Below are positions 1 to 7,920 of a DNA stretch of 64,000 nt, in pieces (the stretch's first letter is position 1; each line of letters begins with the position of its first letter). Source of the DNA: a virus; IMG/VR virus record IMGVR_UViG_3300003873_000004, positions 31,269 through 95,268 of that record; one strand, written 5' to 3'. The translations under genes were made by a program, and so were the position numbers. The notes beneath the pieces are model-generated. The model did not search any database. It was not told the DNA's origin and saw only the letters and a list, made by a program, of their open reading frames with translations.

Positions 1-793
1 CCATTATACCTTGTAGGGATTTGCTTGTTGCGAGATGAACTTCGTCGACGATCACCGCCTGAGGCATCATACCACCGTCAACATAAGGGGTATTCCAGTA
101 AGACATGGGCATACGGAAAACCGACTGCCAGGTTGTTATGACAACCTGTTTATTTGTTATGCCAACCTGTTTATTTGTCTGTTTATCTCTACCAGACATG
201 ATTTGGTGACAATTTTGTTCTGCTTCCCACGTATCTTCGCTAGAATAATCTTCAAAATCGGAATACATCTGATAAACTAATCCAGTGGTAGGTACAATAA
301 TGAAGATTTTATCGTTGGATAATTTCTGCAAAAAACGTGTAAGTATGTAAATAATTAAGGATTTTCCACTAGACGTAGGACTTTTCAGAATACAACGTCG
401 GTTTTTTAACGCATGAACAGAGGCATTTCTTTGATAATCGTACGGATCAATTTTTACCCTTTTACAATGTACGTCAAGGCTATCTATGAATTTGTTGACC
501 AGCTTATTATTGATTCTTGAATCTTGCTCGAGTACATTTTTGTCTATAGAACAAGAATAGTCTCGATCTCGAGCAAATTCGGCAACATAAGAAGCCAGAC
601 CTAAGTAGATTGTCCTGTCGTTTGAACGGAACAAATGTATTTTTCCAGACCAGGATTTGTTCTTGAACTTCGGTGTGAACTGATACCCCGGCACTAGAAG
701 GCTGAAAAAATCGTTTAATTCTTCCGCAATTCCTCTATCACACTCAATATAAGCGTAGACATCGTTTTTCTTATGAATTACTATTTCTGTCAT
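1..793 (-). CDS. uvsW: UvsW-like recombination/branch-migration helicase (3' end outside window)
   Basis: About 264 N-terminal residues are visible; the gene runs off the left edge. T4 UvsW is a superfamily 2 helicase that branch-migrates recombination intermediates and unwinds R-loops, shutting down origin-dependent replication. The order is as in UvsW: an N-terminal substrate-binding region with G-Y-Q-F-T-P-K-F near residue 37, a Walker A-like SPTSSGKSLI near residue 140, the IIVPTTGLVYQM segment, and a DEVH box (VDEVHLATSK) just before the edge. The start ATG at 793 overlaps the TGA of the methyltransferase by one base, so it is the distal gene of a minus-strand run uvsY - methyltransferase - uvsW. 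Confidence 0.93.
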   Translation of the reverse strand, partial: MTEIVIHKKNDVYAYIECDRGIAEELNDFFSLLVPGYQFTPKFKNKSWSGKIHLFRSNDRTIYLGLASYVAEFARDRDYSCSIDKNVLEQDSRINNKLVNKFIDSLDVHCKRVKIDPYDYQRNASVHALKNRRCILKSPTSSGKSLIIYILTRFLQKLSNDKIFIIVPTTGLVYQMYSDFEDYSSEDTWEAEQNCHQIMSGRDKQTNKQVGITNKQVVITTWQSVFRMPMSYWNTPYVDGGMMPQAVIVDEVHLATSKSLQGIM

Positions 794-1568
794 CAGAAAA
801 ACCGATCAATAGAAGTATAACTATTGTGTTCTATCGAAGTAGAATTGATGCGTGAATCAGCAATATCAAAATATTTTTCGTCTTGTTCAATTCCAATAAA
901 TTTTCGATTGAGTTTTTTTGCTGCGACTCCGGTCGAACCGCTGCCCATCGTAAAGTCTAGAACCGTTTCTTCTTCGTTTGTGTATGTTTTTATTAGATAT
1001 TTCAACAATTCTACTGGTTTCTGAGTAGGTGTAATTTACTACCACAATGAATAGAAAATTTTAGAATCGACAAGGGATAATATTCACCAGAAAGATTGCC
1101 TTTCTGTTTGAAATTCCCTTGTTTACCGTTGTTGCCTACAATAGAATTCGTATGTGTTCCGCCAGTTTTGGGACCTTTGTAAGATTTTCCTGTTCTCATT
1201 ATTGGTTTATACATTGGTTGTTTGTTGTAGAAAGTCAATATGTTTTCATATGACCCCATTGGCCGCTTTTTTGCGTATAGCGGGTTACTTCCTTTGCCTT
1301 TATCCCATATCCAATCATACTTGTAGTTTTTGATGTTACTCATTCTCAATGCGCTACTAAAAGGTTCGCAGCCAAACAAAACAATAGCTCCATTAGATTT
1401 GGTTATTCTATTTAATTGTTTCCACATTGGTTCAAAAGGAATTACATAATCCCATTTGCATGCTGTCGTTCCATACGGTGGATCGGTTAAAATAAAGTCG
1501 ATAGATTTATCAGGCAAATCTTTCATTAGTTCTAGGCAGTCGCCTTTTAATAGTTTGGTGTCTGTCAT
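793..1568 (-). pseudogene. Beta-class DNA (adenine/cytosine-N4) methyltransferase, single-base frameshift
   Basis: Two adjacent reading frames together make one methyltransferase of about 258 residues. The 1011-1568 frame carries the N-terminal DPPYG catalytic motif and target-recognition region. The 793-1008 frame carries the C-terminal FTMGSGSTGVAAKKL S-adenosylmethionine site. DPPY before FxGxG is the beta-class order. The frames join at the conserved segment before P-V-E-L-L-K: the minus strand reads CACCTACTCAG, and one more C at 1028-1029 gives H-P-T-Q-K-P-V-E-L. The gene lies directly after uvsY and overlaps the uvsW start. It would modify phage DNA, probably against host restriction. 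Whether the frameshift is real or a sequencing undercall cannot be decided here. Confidence 0.85.
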
Positions 1569-1967
1569 CTACATTCCATTCTCAAATTTTTTGAACTTCA
1601 AACAGTCCCGAATCAGAAATGACATTCCATTGATTTGCTTGATTACTGATTCGAGATAATTAGCACAAGTTTTCTCATAGTCTAATTTCAGTCGTTTTGC
1701 TTGTAGTTCAGAATCACCAGATACCAGAACGTCTATCTCTGCTTTGTTTTTCAGCACAACAGGATAGTCATTTCTATAATACAGGTATTTATCACTATAT
1801 GCCGAATCATATTCAGCTTGTAATTTCAGACAGTTCAATTGTGCTTCTGTGAACATCTGTAAATATTTCGAGTGTAGAATAGGAACACAGGCAGCAGCAG
1901 AATCAAGATGAAGTTGATCTATCTTCAAATCACGTGATACCTGTTGTTGTATATGCTCTAAATTCAT
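1569..1967 (-). CDS. uvsY: UvsY-like recombination mediator
   Basis: In T4 UvsY loads the UvsX recombinase onto single-stranded DNA coated with gp32. This protein is 132 residues against 137 in T4. It starts M-N-L-E-H-I-Q-Q-Q like T4 MRLEDLQEE, shares the LHSKYLQMF segment (T4 LYSKWLN) and the charged RLKLDYEKTCANYLE helix, and ends in a short basic tail. Its stop directly abuts the methyltransferase start, and uvsW follows, which repeats the T4 pairing of uvsY and uvsW. Its partner uvsX is far away at 45088. Confidence 0.85.
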   Translation of the reverse strand: MNLEHIQQQVSRDLKIDQLHLDSAAACVPILHSKYLQMFTEAQLNCLKLQAEYDSAYSDKYLYYRNDYPVVLKNKAEIDVLVSGDSELQAKRLKLDYEKTCANYLESVIKQINGMSFLIRDCLKFKKFENGM

Positions 1968-2004
1968 TTGACTATTCTACACTATCTTGTGTAGATGTCA
2001 AGCG

Positions 2005-2469
2005 TTATTTTCGAAGAATAAATTGTTCGAAAGCAAATGTAGCTGAACCCATCAATACATCTGTTCCGTTCTGTGTAGTGAATTGTATCTCGCCTAAAAT
2101 TGTGGGGAACATTCCAACAAAATCAAACGATACAATTGGCGTTAGATTGTTGGTCAAAATATCAAGAGTAGCATCAGAAATAATATCTTTTGTTCTACCA
2201 TTGACCAACGAACCAGCACGCATCTGCTGCATCCAATTATAAATCTCCAAATAAGAAGTAAAATTTTCATCTACAACAAATTCTAGTGAGCATGGGTCGA
2301 AAGTTAGTTTCTCACCTGGAACTGGTATATCTTGTAGAGGTGTTGGTTGAATTGACTGCCCCATCGAAATAGTAGGCAGCGGACAATTAATAACCTGATA
2401 GGTAACATTAGGGATACGCCCGAAGTGAAATTGATAATTGCGTCCATAGGATTCGTTTGAAATAGCCAT
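2005..2469 (-). CDS. Tail-tube or baseplate-tube-like virion protein
   Basis: A 154-residue protein with the pattern of the gp19/gp54-type tube family of T4-related phages: an N-terminal strand (NYQFHFGRIP), a central D-I-P-V-P-G-E-K-L-T-F turn, FVVDENFTSYLEIYNWM, and a C-terminal beta-rich part (FVGMFPTILGEIQF). I infer a structural role from this pattern; whether it is tail tube, tube initiator or a paralogue cannot be told. A late promoter-like CTAAATA lies five bases before its ATG. It is read on the minus strand toward uvsY. Confidence 0.6.
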   Translation of the reverse strand: MAISNESYGRNYQFHFGRIPNVTYQVINCPLPTISMGQSIQPTPLQDIPVPGEKLTFDPCSLEFVVDENFTSYLEIYNWMQQMRAGSLVNGRTKDIISDATLDILTNNLTPIVSFDFVGMFPTILGEIQFTTQNGTDVLMGSATFAFEQFILRK

Positions 2470-2474
2470 GTGAT

Positions 2475-2481
2475 TATTTAG
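2475..2481 (-). promoter_or_regulatory. Late promoter -10 motif CTAAATA
   Basis: CTAAATA on the minus strand is followed by five bases and the ATG of the tail-tube-like gene. T4 late promoters, used by gp55, consist mainly of TATAAATA at -10. Transcription would begin about at the ATG, giving a leaderless mRNA. Confidence 0.6.
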
Positions 2482-2524
2482 TTTGAAGTTGCGATGAATA
2501 TAGAGTCATAAGAAAAACTTATAG

Positions 2525-3742
2525 TCAGATAAAATATACAAATTTATCTTTTCGGACAACAGGAACTATAGATGCCTGTTCAGAAGACAACCAATAGAAA
2601 CCAGTTCTATTTTGTTGTTTTCTACGAAGATCGGGCGCGATCGCCCGCAGTGGTGAAGCAATGTTTTTGGCTGCGTTCAAATCCGCGTCATCTAAATGAC
2701 CGCATTTGTCGCACTCAAAAACTTTTCCTTTTCGGTTTGCTTTCTTCGTCCAACCGCATCCAGAACATCTTTGGCTTGTGTAAGTTGGGTTGATGTGCGT
2801 CACTAGAACGTCTAGTTCTTCACATCGAGCCTCGATCTTGTCAAAAATCTCTGGATATGTAAAATGAGAAAGGAATCTGGAACTTGTTTTTCCTTTCCTC
2901 ATGTCTTTTATGTTTTCTATCTTTAGCTCTTTACAACTGGACAGGTTTAGCCGGTTGATCGCCCAATTGATGTAGTTTGTTCTATGTTCTTGAGTCCTTC
3001 TAAATGCCTTCGAACCCTTTCTCTTTCTGGATAAGGTTTTCATGATTGAATCGAGATCGTGACCGTGGCGGTCGATCTTCGAAACTTGATTGTCTGAACA
3101 AGAAATGAGAGTCTTTGCTCCAATGTCGATGCCTAGAGTTTCTGTTCCTACATTTTGTCTTGGTTCTATTTCGAACAACATAGTAATTTCCTTTTCGTTC
3201 AGTCTAATAGATTTTTTTAGCTCACCTCTTGTCAGCAAATTATTAAAATGTCTGTGCCGTTTGAAAGGCAATTCAATTTTTATTTTACTTCCTATTGATC
3301 GTAGAGTTATGTATCCGTCAAACGAAGTTTTGTTTTCTTGATCAATATGAACAAACCTAGAATCTAATTCCAAGTTTATCTTATCTAAAATTGGCTTAGA
3401 TGGTGTATTGCGATCATAAACTTTTCTTAACTTGTTTGCTTTTTCGATGTTGCCTGATATTTCTAACTTATTAATCATCCATAAACGTTTCTTTTGCTTG
3501 GCTTTTGTTCCTTTAATGATGCCGATGGCCTGTTTTGTAGCACACTGTATCATTCTGGCAGAAAGCCAAGAAGTTATATTGTCAGTGAAGTCTCTCGTTG
3601 CGAACTTAGGGAGGGTTTCGTACCCCCAATAGAAGTCAATTGTTTTCTTCATAACATTTCTATATTCACAAACGATTGAAGACACCGTTTGTTTCTTCGA
3701 TTTGTTTGTGAATTTAAGAGAAACTTTAGAAGATTTAATCAT
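2525..3742 (-). CDS. tnpB: TnpB RNA-guided nuclease (IS607/IS605 family)
   Basis: A 405-residue TnpB, an RNA-guided DNA endonuclease ancestral to Cas12 that helps the transposon persist. The RuvC-like active site is complete: the first Asp in LGIDIGAKTL (about residue 203), the Glu in LKIENIK (about 272) and the last Asp in DDADLNAAKNI (about 353). A four-Cys zinc knuckle (CSGCG and CDKCG) lies between the last two. Length and order are normal. Its guide RNA would normally arise from the 3' end of the gene plus the element end, around 2500-2680, where a stem CGGGCG-CGAT-CGCCCG is visible at 2632-2647. The start overlaps the end of tnpA by eight bases. Confidence 0.92.
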   Translation of the reverse strand: MIKSSKVSLKFTNKSKKQTVSSIVCEYRNVMKKTIDFYWGYETLPKFATRDFTDNITSWLSARMIQCATKQAIGIIKGTKAKQKKRLWMINKLEISGNIEKANKLRKVYDRNTPSKPILDKINLELDSRFVHIDQENKTSFDGYITLRSIGSKIKIELPFKRHRHFNNLLTRGELKKSIRLNEKEITMLFEIEPRQNVGTETLGIDIGAKTLISCSDNQVSKIDRHGHDLDSIMKTLSRKRKGSKAFRRTQEHRTNYINWAINRLNLSSCKELKIENIKDMRKGKTSSRFLSHFTYPEIFDKIEARCEELDVLVTHINPTYTSQRCSGCGWTKKANRKGKVFECDKCGHLDDADLNAAKNIASPLRAIAPDLRRKQQNRTGFYWLSSEQASIVPVVRKDKFVYFI

Positions 3743-4304
3743 TGTTCAATTCGTCAACGATTTTCGCCGTCTTTCTTTTTGATCTGCGTTTGCCATAGAT
3801 TCTCGCACAGAACGAAGTTATTATAGAAACTAAATCTTCTACGATTTCTTTTTCCTCTTGTGTTCTGTTCACAACAACGATTTCACCGGCAAATAAAGTT
3901 TCTATATAATTAAATCCAAATCGTGTCAGTCTATCCTTATGCTCGACAACAATTCTCCCTATTGTTGGGTCAGACAAAAGAGAAATCAGTTTTGGTCTAT
4001 TGTCATTTAACCCAGAAGCACATTCTTTCGTCACGATATTGACTACCCAGCCATTAGAACAACAAAAATCTTCTAGACGTTTTGCTTGGCTGTCCAAATT
4101 ATTGCGATTTTGAGAAGAACTAACTCGCGCGTAAATAGCAGTACGAACATCTGTCTCGACTTCGCTGTCAACTTCAATTAGAATTGTACCCGACGGCAAT
4201 TGTACATAATTATCAGGAAAATCCCCACGTTTCAACAATTGATAAGCTCCAGTGTATGTGTAGCCGTTTTCTTTTGCCCATTTTGACAGTTTAATTCGTT
4301 TCAT
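3735..4304 (-). CDS. tnpA: IS607-type serine recombinase (transposase TnpA)
   Basis: A 189-residue IS607 transposase. The N-terminal part is a MerR-like helix-turn-helix (KWAKENGYTYTGAYQLLKRG) and the rest is a serine resolvase catalytic domain: IYARVSSSQN with the nucleophilic Ser, then LDSQAKRLEDFC, and VVEHKDRLTRFGF with the arginines typical of the active site. It catalyses excision and integration as a circular intermediate. A CTAAATA motif lies five bases before its ATG, the same spacing as at genuine phage genes. Confidence 0.93.
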   Translation of the reverse strand: MKRIKLSKWAKENGYTYTGAYQLLKRGDFPDNYVQLPSGTILIEVDSEVETDVRTAIYARVSSSQNRNNLDSQAKRLEDFCCSNGWVVNIVTKECASGLNDNRPKLISLLSDPTIGRIVVEHKDRLTRFGFNYIETLFAGEIVVVNRTQEEKEIVEDLVSIITSFCARIYGKRRSKRKTAKIVDELNND

Positions 4305-4309
4305 ATATC

Positions 4310-4316
4310 TATTTAG
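4310..4316 (-). promoter_or_regulatory. Late promoter-like CTAAATA before tnpA
   Basis: CTAAATA, then GATAT, then the ATG of tnpA on the minus strand. The spacing matches the late promoter motifs before phage genes at 2469, 13405, 42079, 47797 and 59310. Confidence 0.5.
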
Positions 4317-4402
4317 TATTATATGTTTTTACACATTTATGGCGATTGTACATTATACTTAATCGAAAAGGCATAAAAATCTTTTTATCGAAAATTGAAA
4401 GA

Positions 4403-4774
4403 AATCTCTTGACTTCTTGTTTCGAAACTGCTAGAATGCTTCGAGTACATTAAGTAGACATAGAGATTGATAGAAAAGATCAATAAAAGAAATAGATAAC
4501 TGCGCGGTTGCGTAGCAACCGTAGCTTCCGTAGCGCAGCGAAGGAAACAATTCAGCGCTGTTAGATACATTTGGCGTAGCCAGAGTTGCTCAAGAGGTTT
4601 TAGACTTTGGTTTTATTCAGCGTCATTAGATCACGGTAAACGTGATTAGCGCAGTTGGACTGCTAGTTAGGACACCTGTGCACTTCGAACAAGGATCTGG
4701 ACAGTATCTTGACAACTCTAAACTACGCCTTCGGCACTTCGAGCTTCGCTCTCCGAACGTGTTATTTTCTTCAT
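4403..4774 (+). repeat. Long dispersed non-coding segment, copy 1 (structured leader upstream of dda)
   Basis: This stretch recurs at 59341-59705 as blocks of near-identity separated by variable spacers. Both copies start with the promoter TTGACT-17-TAGAAT, contain GCGTAGCCAGAGTTGCTC and TTAGCGCAGTTGGACTGC blocks resembling tRNA D-arms, and end with a nested hairpin (TTCGG...GAGC-TTC-GCTC...CCGAA) followed by a U-rich stretch. It has no supported gene. Each copy lies several hundred bases before a replication helicase or primase gene. Function unknown; a structured leader or small RNA is the likeliest reading. Confidence 0.7.
4409..4437 (+). promoter_or_regulatory. Sigma70-like promoter TTGACT-N17-TAGAAT
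   Basis: -35 TTGACT and -10 TAGAAT, spaced 17 bases. It is identical to the promoter at 59347 and starts the repeated non-coding segment. Confidence 0.65.
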
Positions 4775-4832
4775 TGTATAGTGTAGAACAATCATTAACA
4801 ACATCTGGACAACAGTCAACAACATTAGACTT

Positions 4833-4872
4833 TTCCTTCGCTGCGCTACGGAAGCTACGCCTTCGGCTTCGC
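4833..4872 (+). repeat. REP-like inverted repeat
   Basis: Bases 4833-4859 are the exact reverse complement of 4520-4546 (27 bases). Bases 4835-4872 are the exact reverse complement of 59440-59477 (38 bases). The first pair could fold the dda leader into a long-range stem; the second links the two dispersed segments. Confidence 0.75.
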
Positions 4873-4890
4873 AAATATGGATTATTTCTC

Positions 4891-4919
4891 TTGACAAGAT
4901 CATCAATATGGTGTAGACT
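4891..4919 (+). promoter_or_regulatory. Sigma70-like promoter of dda
   Basis: TTGACA, 17 bases, TAGACT. Only seven bases separate the -10 from the dda ATG, so transcription should start at or next to the start codon. Confidence 0.75.
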
Positions 4920-4926
4920 TACGTCA

Positions 4927-6132
4927 ATGAATAATAAACCGACTTTAGATCAACAGAAGATTATAGACAAGATTATAGACAAGACTCTATCTGGTCATCA
5001 TTGTTGTCTAGATGCTCCGGCGGGAACAGGTAAAACATTTATTCTTGAATTTCTTGTTGATGAACTTCGACACAACGGTAAAACTGTTCATCTGTGTTCT
5101 ACAACTCATAAGTCTGTTGCTGTTCTCGAAAATAATTCGTTCGAAGAAGTTTCTACAATCCATTCGTTACTTGGTATGAAACCACAAATCGACTATAGAA
5201 CGGGTAAAGAAAAATATGTCATTGATAGAGACGTGCCTCGTAAAGTCAAGAAAGGTGAAGTAGTCATTTGTGATGAAGCATCGATGATCAATAATGAAAT
5301 GCTTGGTCTTATAGCAGAAGTGGTAAAAGAATTGAATGTTGTGTTTATATTTGTTGGTGACTCGTATCAATTACCTCCAGTCGGCGAGGAAAGGTCTAAT
5401 GCTTTATTCATGCCAAATAAATTCACTCTGGACAAGATTGTTCGTCACACTAATTCTATTGTAGATTGTTCAGTCAAAATGCGGGAATATATAGAAGATG
5501 GATATGTTCCATCAATTAGAGATTTTGATGAATTTCCTGATATAGAAGTTTTGAACAACACTAATTTTGATAAAATGTTTTTCGACAAGGTTAAAACTGG
5601 TCAATCTGTTCTTTTCGTAGCATGGACTAATAATAGAGTGGATTGTCAAGCAGCAGACGTTAGAAATTTCTTAGGATATTCACCGACGTCATTTGAACGT
5701 GGTGAAACTTTGATTCTAAATGCTCCATTGATCAAGAAGCGTTCGATTGTTGCTGGAAACAATTCTATTCATGTGGTAGATAAAGTTTCATCAAAAGAAA
5801 TAGGCGGAATAGACTTCTGTGCTATTACAACACAAGATGGTTTGAAATTCAACACAAAGATTGACTATAGTGATGTGAAAAATAGATTAGATGAAATGAC
5901 AAGAGTGGCAACTTTTGATGGTACTTCGAAAGGCTGGAGAGCTTATTACAGATTTAAGGAATCAAGCGTTCCCGTTTCTTTTCATCATTCTGTGACTGTT
6001 CACAAATCACAGGGAAGCACAGTTGATGAAGTGTTTATCGACTTTAGAGATATTATTCGATCTGATATTGCTTCTAAATTATTATACGTGGCTATTACAC
6101 GGGCGGCAAAAAGAGTTTATCTGTTAAATTGA
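4927..6132 (+). CDS. dda: Dda-like superfamily 1 DNA helicase
   Basis: A 401-residue 5'-3' helicase (T4 Dda is 439). Dda acts at replication origins and in recombination. Visible motifs are Walker A (DAPAGTGKTFILEF, about residue 30), Walker B (VVICDEASMI), GDSYQLPPVG (motif III) and VTVHKSQGSTVDEVFIDF with YVAITRAAKRVYLL near the end (motifs V and VI). The ATG at 4927 is chosen because the protein begins MNNKPTLDQQ as expected for Dda. An in-frame extension to 4642 would run through the promoter and the repeat and is rejected. No ribosome binding site precedes this ATG. Confidence 0.93.
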   Translation: MNNKPTLDQQKIIDKIIDKTLSGHHCCLDAPAGTGKTFILEFLVDELRHNGKTVHLCSTTHKSVAVLENNSFEEVSTIHSLLGMKPQIDYRTGKEKYVIDRDVPRKVKKGEVVICDEASMINNEMLGLIAEVVKELNVVFIFVGDSYQLPPVGEERSNALFMPNKFTLDKIVRHTNSIVDCSVKMREYIEDGYVPSIRDFDEFPDIEVLNNTNFDKMFFDKVKTGQSVLFVAWTNNRVDCQAADVRNFLGYSPTSFERGETLILNAPLIKKRSIVAGNNSIHVVDKVSSKEIGGIDFCAITTQDGLKFNTKIDYSDVKNRLDEMTRVATFDGTSKGWRAYYRFKESSVPVSFHHSVTVHKSQGSTVDEVFIDFRDIIRSDIASKLLYVAITRAAKRVYLLN

Positions 6133-6263
6133 TTCTAAGCCATTTTAGTTTCTTTCTAGTATGTTGGTATCAAAAAGAAATTCAAATTGTTTCTAGACAC
6201 ACTCTAGGGGCTAGAATTGTATTAAATAAAGTTCTTGACAAGTACAAAATAATAGTGTAGCAT
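6133..6263 (+). repeat. Five-copy intergenic regulatory module, copy A (before gp55)
   Basis: The conserved order is ATCAAAAAGAAATTCAAA, then GTTTCTAGACACACTCTAGG, GGCTAGAA, TTAAATAAAG, and the promoter TTGACA-17-TAGCAT (6235-6263). The TCTAG...CTAGA arms form an inverted repeat that could bind a regulator. Other copies lie at about 20788, 24741, 49912 and 59746. Copies A and D are closest to each other, as are B and C. Confidence 0.8.
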
Positions 6264-6287
6264 AAATCAATTGGAGTAAACAAAGAT

Positions 6288-6854
6288 ATGACACAGAAGA
6301 AAAAGAAGCCAGAACATTACGTTGATAACAAAAAAATGCTTGAGGTCGTAACTGACTGGAAAAATGAAATTCAGAAAGCGCGTGATGCTGGCGAAGATGA
6401 CCCTCGTATGCCGGAAGAACTGGGAAAGATGATTCTGTTAATTTGTAAACGACTGATGATGCGCCCAAATTTCTTGAATTATTCTTATAGAGAAGAATTT
6501 GTGTCTGATGCTATAGAAAATTGTATGAGATATGCCAAGAATTTCGACCCCGAGAAGTCGAAAAATCCATTTGGTTATTATACGCAAATTGCGTATTTTT
6601 CTGCTATTCATCGAATCAACAAAGAGAAAAAGCAGTTCGCTACAAAGGCAAAGATGGTTCAGCAATCTGGAGTTCTAGCCATTGGCGCTGAATCCAATAC
6701 ACAGGGTCATGACAATGCTGAAGATTATTCTAATGGCTATCGAGATTTTTTGAGAAACTTTTATGACGTGGAACTGGTATCAGATAAAGAAAAGAAACCA
6801 AGAAAGCCAAAACAATCAGCCCAACCTAATACTATCGATGTTACTAAAGCATGA
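6288..6854 (+). CDS. 55: gp55-like late sigma factor
   Basis: T4 gp55 is a small sigma70-related protein that directs host RNA polymerase to TATAAATA late promoters, activated by the gp45 clamp. This 188-residue protein has the same plan: VDNKKMLEVVTDWKNEI at the start (T4 VNNKELLQAIIDWKTEL), then YREEFVSDAIENCMRYAKNFD and KSKNPFGYYTQIAYFSAIHRI, the region that binds core polymerase and the -10 element. Its presence agrees with the CTAAATA/TATAAATA promoters found here. A five-copy module precedes it, and gp47 overlaps its stop. Confidence 0.92.
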   Translation: MTQKKKKPEHYVDNKKMLEVVTDWKNEIQKARDAGEDDPRMPEELGKMILLICKRLMMRPNFLNYSYREEFVSDAIENCMRYAKNFDPEKSKNPFGYYTQIAYFSAIHRINKEKKQFATKAKMVQQSGVLAIGAESNTQGHDNAEDYSNGYRDFLRNFYDVELVSDKEKKPRKPKQSAQPNTIDVTKA

Positions 6855-7912
6855 TCATACCTATCGTCGGCGATGCACATTATGGAATTCGAAATGATTC
6901 GGATAATTTCTACAATTATTTTAAGCGTTTCTATGATAATATACTGTTTCCGTATATCGAAGAAAATAACATCAAAGCTATTATTCAAACAGGCGACTTC
7001 TTAGATAGAAGAAAAAATGTTGATTATAAGACTTTGAACCGCGTATCTATAGATTTCTTTGACAAACTACATGAACTGGGTTGTGAAATTCATACGTTCC
7101 CCGGTAACCATGATATTTACTATAGACATTCTACCAAAGTAAATTCTATCACAGAATTGTTTGATTGGCGAAAAGGTGTCCATATTTACAACGACCCAAC
7201 TACTGTCAATTTTGATGGATTGAATATAGACTTTTTTCCGTGGATAACCAAAGAGAATCTTGCTCAGACAGAAGATTTTGTGGCTAAAACTTCATCGTCA
7301 ATTTGTGTTGGACATTTCGAATTTTCTGGATTTGAAATACAAGCAGGGTTACTAAGCAAGTGCGGGATGGATACAAAACTGTTTGATAATTATTCTAGTG
7401 TGTTATCTGGTCATTTTCATCATAGGTCAACTACAGGGAATATTCAATATGTCGGAACACCATACGAAATGACTTGGGCTGATTTTGCTGACCCTAAAGG
7501 ATTTCATGTTCTCGATACCGATACACAGGAATTGTCATTCATCGAAAATCCAGACAAAATGTTTCACAAAGTATTCTATGCTTCTACTGTTGATTATTCT
7601 GGATACGATTTCGAAGAATTGAGTGATACTATTGTCAAATTGATTGTGAAAGACAGAGACGATATTTCTAAATTTGAATCTGTTGTTTCCAAGATAAATA
7701 GCGTGAAGCCATTGAATCTGACAATTGTCGAAAGTGATGTTACTGTGGTAGAAGGAATAGATCAAGAATCCATCGATGGCGTAGATACATTTAATGTACT
7801 GATGCGTGCAGCTAGGGCCACCGCCGAAACAGAAGGACTTGACCCAGACAAAACAGAGAGAATACTCACTGAATTATATCAAGAAGCCGTCGATATCAGT
7901 CGGGAAAACTAG
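6851..7912 (+). CDS. 47: gp47-like recombination endonuclease subunit (Mre11 family)
   Basis: A 353-residue nuclease subunit of the gp46/gp47 (Rad50/Mre11-like) complex that resects DNA ends for recombination-dependent replication and degrades host DNA. Metallophosphoesterase motifs are clear: GDAHYG near the start, QTGDFLDRR, FPGNHDIYY, and SGHFHHRS. Length is normal (T4 gp47 is 339). The ATG overlaps the gp55 stop by four bases, and gp46 follows eight bases after. Confidence 0.94.
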   Translation: MIIPIVGDAHYGIRNDSDNFYNYFKRFYDNILFPYIEENNIKAIIQTGDFLDRRKNVDYKTLNRVSIDFFDKLHELGCEIHTFPGNHDIYYRHSTKVNSITELFDWRKGVHIYNDPTTVNFDGLNIDFFPWITKENLAQTEDFVAKTSSSICVGHFEFSGFEIQAGLLSKCGMDTKLFDNYSSVLSGHFHHRSTTGNIQYVGTPYEMTWADFADPKGFHVLDTDTQELSFIENPDKMFHKVFYASTVDYSGYDFEELSDTIVKLIVKDRDDISKFESVVSKINSVKPLNLTIVESDVTVVEGIDQESIDGVDTFNVLMRAARATAETEGLDPDKTERILTELYQEAVDISREN

Positions 7913-7920
7913 GAGAAACT

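Larger units (their letters stand above)
2525..4304 (-). mobile_element. IS607-type insertion sequence (tnpA serine recombinase + tnpB)
   Basis: Two overlapping minus-strand genes, an IS607-type serine recombinase and TnpB, form the standard gene pair of IS607 elements. This family has no terminal inverted repeats and leaves no target duplication, so the ends cannot be fixed from one sequence; the coordinates are the coding extent. Its right end must lie between the tnpB stop and the tail-tube gene near 2470-2525. Both genes are intact, so the element may still be active. Confidence 0.85.

Noticed and set aside
35-280. Plus-strand frame in uvsW
   Set aside because: Antisense shadow of the helicase, with no ribosome binding site.
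4642-4926. N-terminal extension of dda
   Set aside because: The extra residues come from the repeat, the inverted repeat and the promoter; Dda similarity starts at 4927.
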